A stretch of 64,000 nt of DNA, taken from NCBI GenBank assembly GCA_900538465.1, contig UPXV01000003.1:1-64000 (forward strand), read 5' to 3'. Shown here one piece after another: positions 38,501 through 43,495 of the stretch. Source of the stretch: an uncultured Erysipelotrichaceae bacterium. GTDB lineage: Bacteria > Bacillota_I > Bacilli_A > Erysipelotrichales > Coprobacillaceae. Under the pieces are notes generated by a model. It did not search any database. It was given only the letters and a program-made list of their open reading frames with translations, and had not been told where the DNA came from. Position 1 is the stretch's first letter; each line of letters opens with the position of its first letter. The position numbers and the translations under genes are program-made.

Positions 38501-38771
38501 AGAGAATACAATTGCCATTTTCAATATCGTAGCAACAATTTTAACAATTGCTATGGCAATCATTGCATTTATGAAAAAACATCAATATGCTTTTGTAGCT
38601 ATTATTGATGCACTTGTATCAACTCTATTATTTGTCTTGATTGAAGGTCTTCAATGGACAAGCTTTACATTCTTGAATATGTGGAGTATCTTATTTGCAA
38701 TCTTATTGATTGTTAGCTTTGGAACTTTATTCATTGTTAAAAAACAAAAAGAAGATAAAACAGATGAATAA
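23577..38771 (+). CDS. Giant surface protein, C-terminal part (5,064 residues; continuous with 21867-23480)
   Basis: Same frame as the preceding fragment; open from 23481. Without the upstream signal peptide it could not be exported alone. GTG 23577 has GGAG only two bases away, a poor start. Order by nucleotide: GLUG beta-helix with about 19 YAGGIVG-like motifs (24000-26450); a beta domain ending MPDYDVILTANF (27000-27330); helical and FIVAR-like domains (28550-29050, 29780-30000); an array of acidic repeat modules of about 150 residues (30050-37500); helices; a Pro-rich stalk (37965-38070); a Ser/Thr/Gln linker; a last FIVAR-like helix pair (38220-38450); and three membrane helices (38510-38740) with a basic tail. 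No LPxTG. Probably an adhesin or cell-cell contact protein. Confidence 0.8.
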   Translation: MKTAKGILVNGKEYGSKDVFVDPQGYVYLKNVDNTDKVELQVAIGGKRIGDIGSDTKYVTSEAGIYTFKGNGTTLTATFASDETSMDIDWLAEQMSEDFAGKTTNGVVEVKTAYQLAALAYAVNHGMEGAANAHIQLQSNIDLDAMNWTPIGTEEHPFIGVFDGNNKTIKNMRLVTLDNVNGYGLFGYTKGFQDNKNITSLIKNLTIDNGNYECQPLQKTVKYNGFAGYQTSGAGYTNPVAVASLQANGDIYAGAVVGNALNTAFENVKVENVGLSVNATQNAYAGGIVGYDHIIEGAIAQKISGCQSVNNKVNVKADQKAYAGGIVGQALDIDIYNSLNLFNNTGATGRKGNADITANGQDDSYAGGIVGESHSTILKNYRTIEGCEMNGNARSVVSTSANGTSYSGGIIGCATDIELRFTGTQDHVIANKISANAQTGNEAYSGGIVGKMDVKETAYRSIDGANVSLTGSDNMASDAKNNAYLGGIAGYARQSDVVHGKVDGIAAKTVTSKYKDVFTGGSVGYSERAIINDVTIKGKSFIGDGKTGAHAAGSVGYANHSSVTNQKISLSGSVKANAERLTGTYAGGIVGQLEFLADAANANDACLSNNTLKFTSTATVEANSKGTAMPSYAGGIVGDAVNVSVYGNEINTSSTVKVKAHATSGKSYSGGMAGRIDNRKTNKSIIITDTKINNVSVVASGETDEVASGDEAYAGGIAGQAIADEVYTSNVKITGTAATVTALGQYDTYAARLFGHTTRATILNSSPSANQFVKAVSKAGDVYAAGIVGRLESTTGKFGQKEVQSTITTTSVSGVNVTGEAGSSNTTYVGSIIGDGEYVQLTKSNVNHNVTTSGTKSTLKVAGQNAYVGGIAGRIINPDQVNQIPYTVESTTSVKTDASGVKNRLVAGGMYGTINNVRIASSYARNYYLSGTIGEEDLYGGLFGEAKDVRLIQVYGTDGNNTLNGIGHTNGTGIAAKLTGKNQFYGVYTTQTQWAKDADGKEISATRLGTDNIFQSCYYHNASGKTVVEEQRQNGVWSSTAAWGQNNYDQYEDLFALKDKDGSQKYYDSLKAVNTEEQDLLSKSMLYTLHFSTNNLDTQELKDISNQDITTSFEKELDYRLTYSTGNANINGNFNMPVFTEPHFLTLVVNPGVQYGHVDENSSVNKPGSQKFGKGTMVQFTAIPQDVEPESSFWYEFSKWTIQKVDFNSNGEQVLSNPSSIEEWQTDEEKNPTLDFKMPDYDVILTANFVQKDNQIRRNINKEINEGMIYEVNRRSQLPESDPHYINKNNIPQDVLEQILTEVGTDVLAKYIGTTNNSYRNNMERVYDVIKGDPYNAYATYDNLKDPDRVLQQIASQMASDMIKGEAYQKLVSDKQLSFDELPMAKVDVNDTFTSKGTFKDYVKDQAIFETENKPSITSITTLDREGLIANVDAQFSGKGTVLQYSFSDPIDNEPQWTDVKTKGTQNYIPLNADKLKDIPYIYIRNVNNDGYEVVTRVPLNSIETHVENIKVNEKTHNKDVGVSGQVDDKGNTLSVSTGETQLLKSSSTIEINDGHVDKGEWFYTSKTQTTGNTIINADPKPGAYFDGFVIEVNGKTKEIHSLKDTTNGEVVFEGVTFKVTGNRFENNDYTASETLTFPSNGAVKVTSQYKNLLGEINASPLSGDQQNQEIEKIINDSHFTDVFIDNNKTAPHDVNNAKKRYDALNDEQKELVQKYIAKFIPKNEQKESVGYTRSEFIDIFNAVCDLVTYQDKLGVDDKGTITKLKQDDFTSGTWNQLEKAVSQAQSQLNGNYIQNNGQAQDEADALLKAAQQLETAIKELTYKVQSFTVNSNQLAWIEVRTRESASQPSLLNDAAIIDSIAKEPMRTITQFPYQNSDVQLVIHKNKEGTDNKVFKDGYRFVMSDDQGHVIVDENGQISKDYDSSISKDETDTDIIYTFKEMKQSHVYNVQFSKKTYSLNLPELDTIASITNVHERDDNGNLKNLEGQKVEVIDLTNESEREYVLKITPEDGQKINYGKTDNEDKPYYVIQKDGKEKNVYVDLTTDGQFAIKAEDLPYVSEIRLDKAVVALNKEDLSHEVERLKDYFDSTESLKYTPGSLGELHDSVEKAKEIIQNDRATQEQINEAYKDILQAESDLVRQYKIELGNDLTVIDDSSKVTVPDTVYPSAEKVKYYQDGVVKIGDNFYVEDGYGVLIEPTEAKKAELDKNHQSMDTVTYKEDNQKKNAFVKPGGMSGYISNVTNDLNDFVIQTKNKDLVIIEKDMLDKDGDNVEMSGDTTGRHNIQKESTVYHVPEVKVDNVNGTITAIDVAMKAKDESGIDVSMDVQVTFPQEADKKPEISVTIGGGTQEITLTDELLDKIKNSKNDDTNQSEAMIPSDVLDAIVEELGKKLSPLEGPYEIGDVKVTFKDDQDKETTATATDQADQNLPHKTITDKNETHSYNEQAPAYIMTPEEHYVTVGVKVDDVQVSIPNEEELAKILNGTPTTNHGMDQYESQDDIGNKIIVVTKEGEKKPISVIVKPQNQNYDVIFNTDPTDNTVGDTSDKHIDDTKYGEAVVKWNDADYSPHTVEGTFDKKSLEVTTPGEITDKDGNLIGKIQASPEQVKYGENVNIQFQPSDDYGINVTEKIKIKVNGESIEGTLEELAKDQRFDVVVKQNETGTTISATITVKDVTQPVEVETANTIYRPSTVNGIISDLIRPQTDQLKDYISIEKGIEQDKESGPYIANDTEWNKMTKQADKSESLLNPLIKEDGSFIDTIQKAQNEKELLDALNEALDSDYKNVDEIQNAITQSKDDLKETIDNLNRKDETKKNDEFIVRIPDSINTDNGIKTDDSFKPEISISGQKESEKPTDNQNTLTTDDQHDLVISPIVLEAGKTLDCIEMTLKDPITGQEQQISIPVKQTGNDTDNVHVTVKNDKGETVDKELSIQNKALYPIIVADGDEQEATIKGNIVDDLFKDVFNPNEISYGIITDMTMTTTDVEDFKVKGNASVDKGVDISSNYPQVEATNSNSDAKIDLDDEGIKVSDIKIKNNYDLKGIVVTVQDKEGTVKEIFISQSQANLQDDQFNIESDQLKPIIQYAFGLSDNDSLSDYQVKDVKVVTYAPITTNQVELGETKTIDSVQIQTKDDQGNDVIVTIPKDTDKPIYVEKMDGLIKDGKDITVSRDDLVINEKDGKTTVTVIGKTIGDILDAIVKDGNTPKINVDVEKQPVFVEEPITIVRVGHMVGEVEVSQGVQTLVDGNKIHATTSDNDSLLETDETLTVSPIQMENGYVFDFVELDFKGYDEDGKELEKSAMILQDKKTGAMKVMLGGETVSIDPSDIQMDGNGQLTMTKNAIDTLMKEAGYQKDNAYYDADITGIHVHAKMDESLAIKVPDALDEESNKHLDNSQNPTVEVQPTVTMPDVEIKTPNNKALDVTVKDQANTEVKVSIDLTGDTPNITVTPVQPKSDNSVPVSLPDEVIDMIKVNKDGNIENIPGKVLEDIIEKYNQVAQKDVNQNNQANENTIPLLIPGSTVDKVTCIDKDVETTIKESQYVTGGITGYENIVIQPVTPLPGYDLDNIVIETIDKNHNKIHIELPVDGIKDDKLSVVVTDEGGKETTVELESKDIADIDNIQVEGETSSQITIPGKTIQDIIQKVTNDYNADKADDEKIIHSQIENIGVEAVKKGFLIPDEVKVELDSQATPVENNSPIIQVVKKGTQEKADQVLLPNSHDLQIKNMKTANADHIECIDMTLQDEKGNKNIVSIPLDGHSPIVVTDSQGGKHEYPLKDEQHPNGIDVSGIQKTDYSPYDITISGKTIAQIINTVTDHQDNSTLPDVEITDIQLNVHANAWLLPTAETIVKESNHIKDHEIQSVIVKSDGQEDSSQNDKDHAVEVARDGTFTMDVDFGEDDYSDLNTNYSNYKHLYNGLTVNGISLSKYQLSGIVTEKDGHITVDAAKLVEKVKQVGQLKEFNGIKSLTILTVPQNPQYKTFINEFSELDTMDEKSDEYIARIEKLLSQFDDQSGLAKNPDILTDDNKGHLIDYKAQLVILRDNYLADKQAEELANKIKELYKKVDSATDQVDGEKHHGLPFMYDKSEKINTSTIKVMEENRGAIESLEKEFNALPKNVQNLVIEKTPADANTETSLDKLSQMKDALNQVDVQTLSPAGLVKKLIENLPDQLEDIVDDKQHREDSTADIDSYDSAKTKLSSIDEVQKTMQLIETLYQKLDDEGKGQISNQSLDKLHRLEKQAKEEYDDFAELFVKAYLTKDKKEYQPGADGHSKDSSNALNETSIKENEETYKTQLIDAKREFNKLSEDAQKAIGIDSEKTPGIFNGPTLNELFIKVISSVDASSIFKEAIQDEYNTDKALVQTKEAQDELRHIKDQALQDIDDSKGKVTDFDQQELEKILGDTFDSIELKDLDKLPETITTTLTFEEDGQSKTKEVVINLNGDGSVESVKVDGNTIELTEKLKNDIQAVQPSDDTKASVTIDGSLFDEIVDDISGSHIVSNKEIADIQLDENSMSENDKNNALKDNFDSVSVKDLNKGPATITTTVSYQKDGNESKADIILNFDKEGHISNIVVQDNTGKHSITVDESWRNDVQVTLPTQDKKGSVELNGDILDHILESLVDGNITNKKIDKVSVKEQALDNDELQDIVDKAIADMQNVVRKDATKRVDQAYDSLVEKIDSILPQETKDSLSSLKEDADKIINNQQNPYDNSPTIAEEYIEKMANVIHAQVKKELAKEYADIYNELNEEGQKKLDELYHNAVDELTLLSGQKDVDEAIKILKDMKDQFANIAKQYPADNTEKPDPDVKPDPTPVPDPTPVPHPEPSPTPDDGTDVKPDIRPDDQNHNNDKPSDNSQNQGSSQNHQGHSTNTQTSSTTSSTQSQHNLDKASAIQSLKDVYQSILDNTSDYTTFKGYNALKDKLTSIYEKALSDLENCKDEQAQDILDKAQDEMKAIEKEMLALSSSKQEDSQQQAAQKTQENTIAIFNIVATILTIAMAIIAFMKKHQYAFVAIIDALVSTLLFVLIEGLQWTSFTFLNMWSILFAILLIVSFGTLFIVKKQKEDKTDE
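24000..26450 (+). repeat. GLUG repeat array in the giant protein
   Basis: About 19 coding repeats with core Y-A-G-G-I-V-G or variants (YSGGIIG, YLGGIAG, FTGGSVG, YVGGIAG, YGGLFG), spaced 30-60 residues. The opening WTPIGTEEHPFIGVFDG is the classic start of a GLUG beta-helix. The family is known from bacterial adhesins and secreted proteases. Confidence 0.8.
30050..37500 (+). repeat. Repeated acidic modules of about 150 residues in the giant protein
   Basis: At least nine diverged copies of a helix motif related to I-x-G-K-T-I-x-D-I-I occur near 30703, 32424, 33128, 33580, 34009, 34462, 34968, 37005 and 37387. Many are preceded by a strand pair of the form (D/E)-C-I-(D/E)-M-T-L-x-D followed by I-x-I-P. 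I do not recognise a named family. Confidence 0.6.
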
Positions 38772-38779
38772 AATCGTTT

Positions 38780-38804
38780 GAGAAGATAGTTTAACTATCT
38801 TCTC
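38780..38804. terminator. Palindromic terminator between convergent genes
   Basis: GAGAAGATAGTT-T-AACTATCTTCTC, 12-bp perfect arms, with only a modest T-rich tail; serves the giant gene and possibly the convergent gene. Confidence 0.6.
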
Positions 38805-39471
38805 TTCTTATGTTTATATGAATCAATTCTAGAATCATGGCTATGAATTGTTTTTGATGATGCTCATCCATTCTTTCAGGATGCCATTGCACAGCAATCA
38901 CTTGATGATTTTCAATTCCTTCAATCAATCCATCTTCACTGATGGCGCTGATATGAAATATATGGGCAACATCTTTGATATTTTGATGATGGAAAGAATT
39001 GACACGGATGTGATGAGGAAAGAATTGATTGAATAGGGTGTTAGGAGAAATCAACACATTATGAAAATCTTTATGATGAGATATTGATGTTGAAAATTGA
39101 GTGGGAATATCTTGAATCAATGTTCCTTTAAAAAATACATTAATGATTTGAATCCCTCGGCAAATTCCAAGGATTGGTTTATGGGCTTGATAAAATTGTT
39201 CCAGTAAAGCAAAGTCCATGGTTTCTATTAAGGAATCTTCTTGTGTGTTTGAAGGATGAGGATCTTGGTGATAATATAGAGGGTTGATATCATTACCACC
39301 ACAAATAAGCAAGAGGTCATTGCGTTTAACCACATCTTCATAGTGTTGATGTAAACGAGGAACAACCAATTCAATATCAAAATAAGGTGATAACCACTGA
39401 TAGTATGTTTCATTCATAAAGTATGTCATATGATCATCTTTTTTACGAAGTGTGAAAGCAATTTTATACAT
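38791..39471 (-). CDS. Class I glutamine-amidotransferase-like peptidase C26 (gamma-glutamyl hydrolase type)
   Basis: Hydrolase of the PuuD/gamma-Glu-GABA hydrolase group that cleaves gamma-glutamyl amides. Nucleophile Cys in GICRGIQIINV, catalytic His-x-Glu in QWHPER near the C-terminus, and the oxyanion-region motif LLICGGNDINPLYY are present. Length 226 residues is normal. An AAGGAGG site precedes the ATG. It is convergent with the giant gene and shares a palindromic terminator. Polyamine versus folate-type substrate cannot be told apart here. Confidence 0.87.
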   Translation of the reverse strand: MYKIAFTLRKKDDHMTYFMNETYYQWLSPYFDIELVVPRLHQHYEDVVKRNDLLLICGGNDINPLYYHQDPHPSNTQEDSLIETMDFALLEQFYQAHKPILGICRGIQIINVFFKGTLIQDIPTQFSTSISHHKDFHNVLISPNTLFNQFFPHHIRVNSFHHQNIKDVAHIFHISAISEDGLIEGIENHQVIAVQWHPERMDEHHQKQFIAMILELIHINIRREDS

Positions 39472-39541
39472 ATTTCCTCCTTGGCTATTGATAATTCATA
39501 AAAATTGATTATACTAATATATATGTATTAAAGAGAAAAAT

Positions 39542-39570
39542 TTGACAATTGATTAGATTTATATTAATAT
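39542..39570 (+). promoter_or_regulatory. Candidate promoter of the CNNM-type gene
   Basis: Perfect TTGACA (39542-39547), 17-base spacer, weak -10 TAATAT (39565-39570). Confidence 0.45.
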
Positions 39571-39604
39571 TGAAGAAATTAAGGAATAAGGAGATTTTTT
39601 ATAG

Positions 39605-40903
39605 ATGGACCCGAGTCAGATAGTTATGATTTTTACATTTATTTTATTGATTGCAATGTCGGCATTATTTTCTATGAGTGAGACTGCTTTTATGGCAGTG
39701 AATAAAATTCGTGTGAGAACTTTAGCTGAAGAAGATGATAATAAGAAAGCGAAGATTGTTGATGCTTTATTAGATAATCAAGATCGTTTATTAAGTTCGA
39801 TATTGGTTGGTAATAATCTTGTGAATATTGCTGCATCATCATTAACAACATCTTTTGTGATTTCTATTTTTGGAAATGAAGGTGCTGGTGTTGCTGTGGC
39901 AACAGGTGTTGTGACATTAGCGATATTAATCTTTGGTGAAATTACACCGAAGTCATTAGCAACCAAAAATGCTGAGTCTATTTCATTTGGTGTATGTCGT
40001 TTTATTAAATTTGTAACCATTATTTGTACTCCCGTTGTAGCTGTATTAAATGTGATTTCAGGAGTGTTTATTCATTTATTAGGTGGTGACACAGATAATG
40101 GACCAACAATGACTGAAGAAGATTTAAAAACAATTGTGACAGTTTCTCATGAAGAAGGTGTCTTAGAAGATGAAGAAAAAGAAATGATTCATAATGTGTT
40201 TGAATTTGGTGAAACAGAAATTAAAGAAATTATGACACCAAGAATTCATGTTGTGAGTGTTCCTGATGATGTGACTTATAATGAATTGATGAAAGCATTT
40301 AAGGAAAGTCAATTTTCAAGAATACCTGTTCATTCTGAATCATATGATGAAATTATTGGTGTTTTGCATATTAAAGATTTAATGTTGTCAAAGGTTGTTA
40401 AATCGAAGTTTGATGTGAAAGAGTTTATGCGTGAAACATTTGTGGTATATGAGTTTAATCATGTTTCTGATGTTTTTGAGTCAATGCGTAAAGAACATGT
40501 TTCTTTGGCAATTGTTCTTGATGAATATGGTGTTATGAGTGGAATTGTGACACTTGAGGATATTGTTGAGGAAATTGTTGGAGAAATTGACGATGAATAT
40601 GATGAAGTTGAAAACTCTATTGTTGAACTGGAAAATGGTATGTATTTAATTGACGGTAGTTTGAATATTGATGAAGTCAATGAAACATGTGGAACATCAT
40701 TTGATTCTGATGATTTTGAATCTATTGGTGGTCTTGTTTTGGGTCAATGTAATGGAAGTCCAGAATTGAATCAAGTTTTAAAAATTGATAATGTTTTACT
40801 AACAGTCAAAGAAATTGATAAGAATAGAATTGTTCAATTACAATTGGAACTTTTACATGATGAAGAAAGTGAAGATGATGATGAAGAGGAAAAGCATGAT
40901 TAA
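39605..40903 (+). CDS. CNNM/CorC-family membrane protein (DUF21, CBS pair, CorC domain)
   Basis: Hemolysin-C-like membrane protein implicated in Mg2+/Co2+ transport or resistance. Residues about 1-190 are the DUF21 transmembrane domain with SMSETAFMAVNKIR and IFGEITPKSLA. The CBS pair is at about 205-330 (MTPRIHVVSVP, LDEYGVMSGIVTLED), and the CorC/HlyC C-terminal domain at about 345-425 (YLIDGSLNIDEVNE). It ends in a very acidic tail. Length 432 residues is typical. GGAGA lies 11 bases upstream. Not a true hemolysin. Confidence 0.92.
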   Translation: MDPSQIVMIFTFILLIAMSALFSMSETAFMAVNKIRVRTLAEEDDNKKAKIVDALLDNQDRLLSSILVGNNLVNIAASSLTTSFVISIFGNEGAGVAVATGVVTLAILIFGEITPKSLATKNAESISFGVCRFIKFVTIICTPVVAVLNVISGVFIHLLGGDTDNGPTMTEEDLKTIVTVSHEEGVLEDEEKEMIHNVFEFGETEIKEIMTPRIHVVSVPDDVTYNELMKAFKESQFSRIPVHSESYDEIIGVLHIKDLMLSKVVKSKFDVKEFMRETFVVYEFNHVSDVFESMRKEHVSLAIVLDEYGVMSGIVTLEDIVEEIVGEIDDEYDEVENSIVELENGMYLIDGSLNIDEVNETCGTSFDSDDFESIGGLVLGQCNGSPELNQVLKIDNVLLTVKEIDKNRIVQLQLELLHDEESEDDDEEEKHD

Positions 40904-40939
40904 TGTTTTTCCTTTCTTAATCGATTAGGAGGCATCGTA

Positions 40940-41743
40940 ATGAAGCGATTTTATGAGAAGTGTGTAAAAATCTATGATGATTATCGTGCTGTTGTTCCAC
41001 CATATGCCGCAGCTGCTTTATCATTTTATTTGATTTTAATATTGATACCAGCTTTTTCATTGGTTGCTGTAGGAACGTCATTATTGAATATTGATATGAG
41101 TTTGATTGAGGATATTATCAGTCATGTCATTATGCCAGAATATTCTCGAATGTTAATTGATATTTTGGAATCTAAGTCAGTCAATACTGTGGCTTTGGTA
41201 ACAATGATTGTTTCTGTTTATACGGTTTCTCGTGGGGTTGGTAATATTTATGAGATTTCTAAAAATATGTATCAGCAACGTATTGAAGAAAGTATTGTTG
41301 GTTATTATATTTATACGTTTAAGATTACAATTTTTATTTTATTGATATTTATAGGTTTTATTATGGTCTTGGCTATGGGACCATTGGCATATATTTTTAA
41401 TACTTTATATAATTTATTTGGTTTTCGCCATATCTTTTTGTATTTTTTATTGGTATTTTGTTTAATGAGTATTTATATGATTGTTCCACGTATTCGTATT
41501 CATCATGCTGATGCATTTCAAGGAGCTTTGGTAGCAAGTGCATTGATGTTGGTCTTATATTATGGATTAAATATTTATTTTCGTTTTGCTGATTTTGAAT
41601 CTGTTTATGGACCATTGGCATTTATCGTTGTTATTTTATTTGTATTTGATTGGGCAGCGGAGATATTTTATATAGGCATGTATATGACGAATATTTTACA
41701 TTTAAGGAGAATAAATGATGAGAAAAGAACAAGTAGAAATTAA
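40940..41743 (+). CDS. YihY/BrkB-family inner membrane protein
   Basis: A 267-residue polytopic protein with about six helices and family hallmarks: PPYAAAALSFYLILILIPAF near the N-terminus, TVSRGVGNIYE, the PRIRIHHADAFQGALVAS loop and the YGPLAFIVVILFVFDW helix. The family was called RNase BN in error; function is unsettled. An AGGAGG site precedes the start. The 3' end overlaps the following methyltransferase-like gene by 26 bases, implying co-translation. Confidence 0.9.
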   Translation: MKRFYEKCVKIYDDYRAVVPPYAAAALSFYLILILIPAFSLVAVGTSLLNIDMSLIEDIISHVIMPEYSRMLIDILESKSVNTVALVTMIVSVYTVSRGVGNIYEISKNMYQQRIEESIVGYYIYTFKITIFILLIFIGFIMVLAMGPLAYIFNTLYNLFGFRHIFLYFLLVFCLMSIYMIVPRIRIHHADAFQGALVASALMLVLYYGLNIYFRFADFESVYGPLAFIVVILFVFDWAAEIFYIGMYMTNILHLRRINDEKRTSRN

Positions 41744-43022
41744 GAAATTAGGAATTAATGGGGAAGGGATTGGATATATTAATAAAAAAATATGTTTTAT
41801 TCATAATGCCTTGCCTGGAGAAGTTGTTGAAGTTGAAATTACAAATGATAATCGTAAGTTTATGAATGGGAAGGTTTTAAAACATATAAAGAAATCAAAT
41901 GACCGTGTACAATCTTTTTGTCAAGAAGATCAATTTTGCCAAGGGTGTGCATTAACATCTTTAACTTATCAACAGCATCTTCCTTTTAAAAAAGGTATAT
42001 TAAAAGATGCTCTTAAAAAATATACAGATTTTGATGTTGAAAAGTTACCAATCAAAGCAGTATTACCTGCCCCTACAACAAAAGGTTATCGCCATGTTGT
42101 TTCTTTACCAGTTACCTATTTTAAAGGAAAAGTCAGATTTGGAATTTATCAAAGAGAATCTAAGTATTTAACATTTATGTCACAATGTTCAATGCAAGAT
42201 CCATTGATTAATGAATGCTTAGTCAAATTGGAAGATATTTTAAATGCACATAAGGTTCGTGATTATAATGATAAAGTTAAAAAAGGTTTACGTTTTATTA
42301 AAGTTAGAAATATTGAAGGACAAATTCAAATCTTATTTGTAACGGGTCAAGATGGTATCAATGAAGATGTTGTCAAAGAATTAAGTCAAATTCCTTATGT
42401 AAAAAGTATTTTTATGACTGTGAATACAACAAGACATCAAGAATTTGAATTACAAGGTTATAAGAAAGTTTATGGTCAATCAACATTACCATTTTCTTGT
42501 TTCAATCAACAATATGTTTATTCAGTAAAATCAGAATTTCCAATCAATCCAGAGATGGAAATGAAAAAAATGGATATTATTAAATCTTTTATTCCTCAAG
42601 ATGCATCGGTTTTATCTTTATACTGTGGAATTGGTTTGATGGAAATGTCTATGGATAATCCAATTGTTGCGATTGATGATAAAAATTATCATATTCGTGA
42701 TGCAAAAGATAATGCGAAATTTTTACATAAAGACAATATTGAATGGATTTGTAAGAATGTTGATGAAGCAACAATTCAACAATGTAAGAAAAAACAATTT
42801 GATTATGTGATTGTAAGAAGTGAAGAACTTTCACAAGCTATCAAACAAAGTTTGATTTTATCTAAAGTGAAAGATGTTATTTATGTGAGTGATCATCCTT
42901 CTTCATTAGCTAAAGATTTAGAGGAATTAAGTCAATATTATCATGTAGAAAGTTTAATTCCATTAGATACATATCCTTATTCCTCTAAATTAGAAACAAT
43001 TGTAAAATTAAAGAGAAAATAA
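41718..43022 (+). CDS. RlmCD/TrmA-family RNA (uracil-5) methyltransferase homologue lacking the catalytic cysteine
   Basis: Family members methylate uracil C5 in 23S rRNA or tRNA. Seen here: an N-terminal TRAM/OB domain (about 1-60), iron-sulfur cysteines C68-x5-C74-x2-C77 and C157, and the SAM motif SLYCGIGLMEM. The DPPR motif is replaced around residues 362-371 (DYVIVRSEEL). The catalytic SCNP reads SDHP at 391-394, putting Asp392 in place of the nucleophile. It should therefore be unable to form the covalent RNA intermediate. The frame is intact and full length (434 residues), so it is probably a retained RNA-binding pseudoenzyme rather than decay. ATG 41718 suits the AAGGAGA site. Confidence 0.85.
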   Translation: MRKEQVEIKKLGINGEGIGYINKKICFIHNALPGEVVEVEITNDNRKFMNGKVLKHIKKSNDRVQSFCQEDQFCQGCALTSLTYQQHLPFKKGILKDALKKYTDFDVEKLPIKAVLPAPTTKGYRHVVSLPVTYFKGKVRFGIYQRESKYLTFMSQCSMQDPLINECLVKLEDILNAHKVRDYNDKVKKGLRFIKVRNIEGQIQILFVTGQDGINEDVVKELSQIPYVKSIFMTVNTTRHQEFELQGYKKVYGQSTLPFSCFNQQYVYSVKSEFPINPEMEMKKMDIIKSFIPQDASVLSLYCGIGLMEMSMDNPIVAIDDKNYHIRDAKDNAKFLHKDNIEWICKNVDEATIQQCKKKQFDYVIVRSEELSQAIKQSLILSKVKDVIYVSDHPSSLAKDLEELSQYYHVESLIPLDTYPYSSKLETIVKLKRK

Positions 43023-43050
43023 AAAATCTAACAAGTGTGTTAGATTTTTT
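43021..43050. terminator. Strong bidirectional terminator
   Basis: A-rich 13-bp stem AAAAAATCTAACA / TGTTAGATTTTTT around AGTG between convergent genes. Confidence 0.9.
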
Positions 43051-43485
43051 TTAATGTGTGTGATTGTGAACAAGCAATTCATCTTTTGAGAGTTGTTTTC
43101 CACATTTTTGACAAACATAGACAATCTGAATTTGACCATCACAATCTTTATGCTTTAAACATTTATAACTTCTTTGTAAATGACGATCACCCCACAAGAT
43201 AAGAGCATTATAAATATCATCGAGATCTTCACTCTTATTTGTTAAAGAATATTGATAGCGAGGTGGGTGCTGAGAGTAAAGTTCGCAAGTTAACAAATCA
43301 TCTTCACATAAAGTTTTTAAACGATTTGATAAAAGATTAGTAGGAATACCAGGAAGGTTTTCTTGTAATTCTTTATATGTTTTATAGCCAGCCTTAACAC
43401 CATGAAGAATTAATAATGTCCATTTGTCACCAATTAAATTGAGTGTTTGAGCAATATTGCATTCTATATCATATTGTTTTTTCAT
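43051..43485 (-). CDS. HxlR-family transcriptional regulator
   Basis: Winged-helix regulator of 144 residues. The HxlR hallmark CNIAQTLNLIGDKWTLLIL (with Cys in the first helix) and the wing RYQYSLTNKSEDL are clear. The C-terminal extension has four cysteines (CLKHKDC and CQKC) and a His-rich tail, suggesting a zinc ribbon. The start at 43485 is placed 6 bases after GAGGTG. Last gene of a thiol-redox operon, likely its regulator and possibly thiol- or oxidant-sensing through the first-helix Cys. Confidence 0.88.
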   Translation of the reverse strand: MKKQYDIECNIAQTLNLIGDKWTLLILHGVKAGYKTYKELQENLPGIPTNLLSNRLKTLCEDDLLTCELYSQHPPRYQYSLTNKSEDLDDIYNALILWGDRHLQRSYKCLKHKDCDGQIQIVYVCQKCGKQLSKDELLVHNHTH

Positions 43486-43495
43486 GATCATCACC

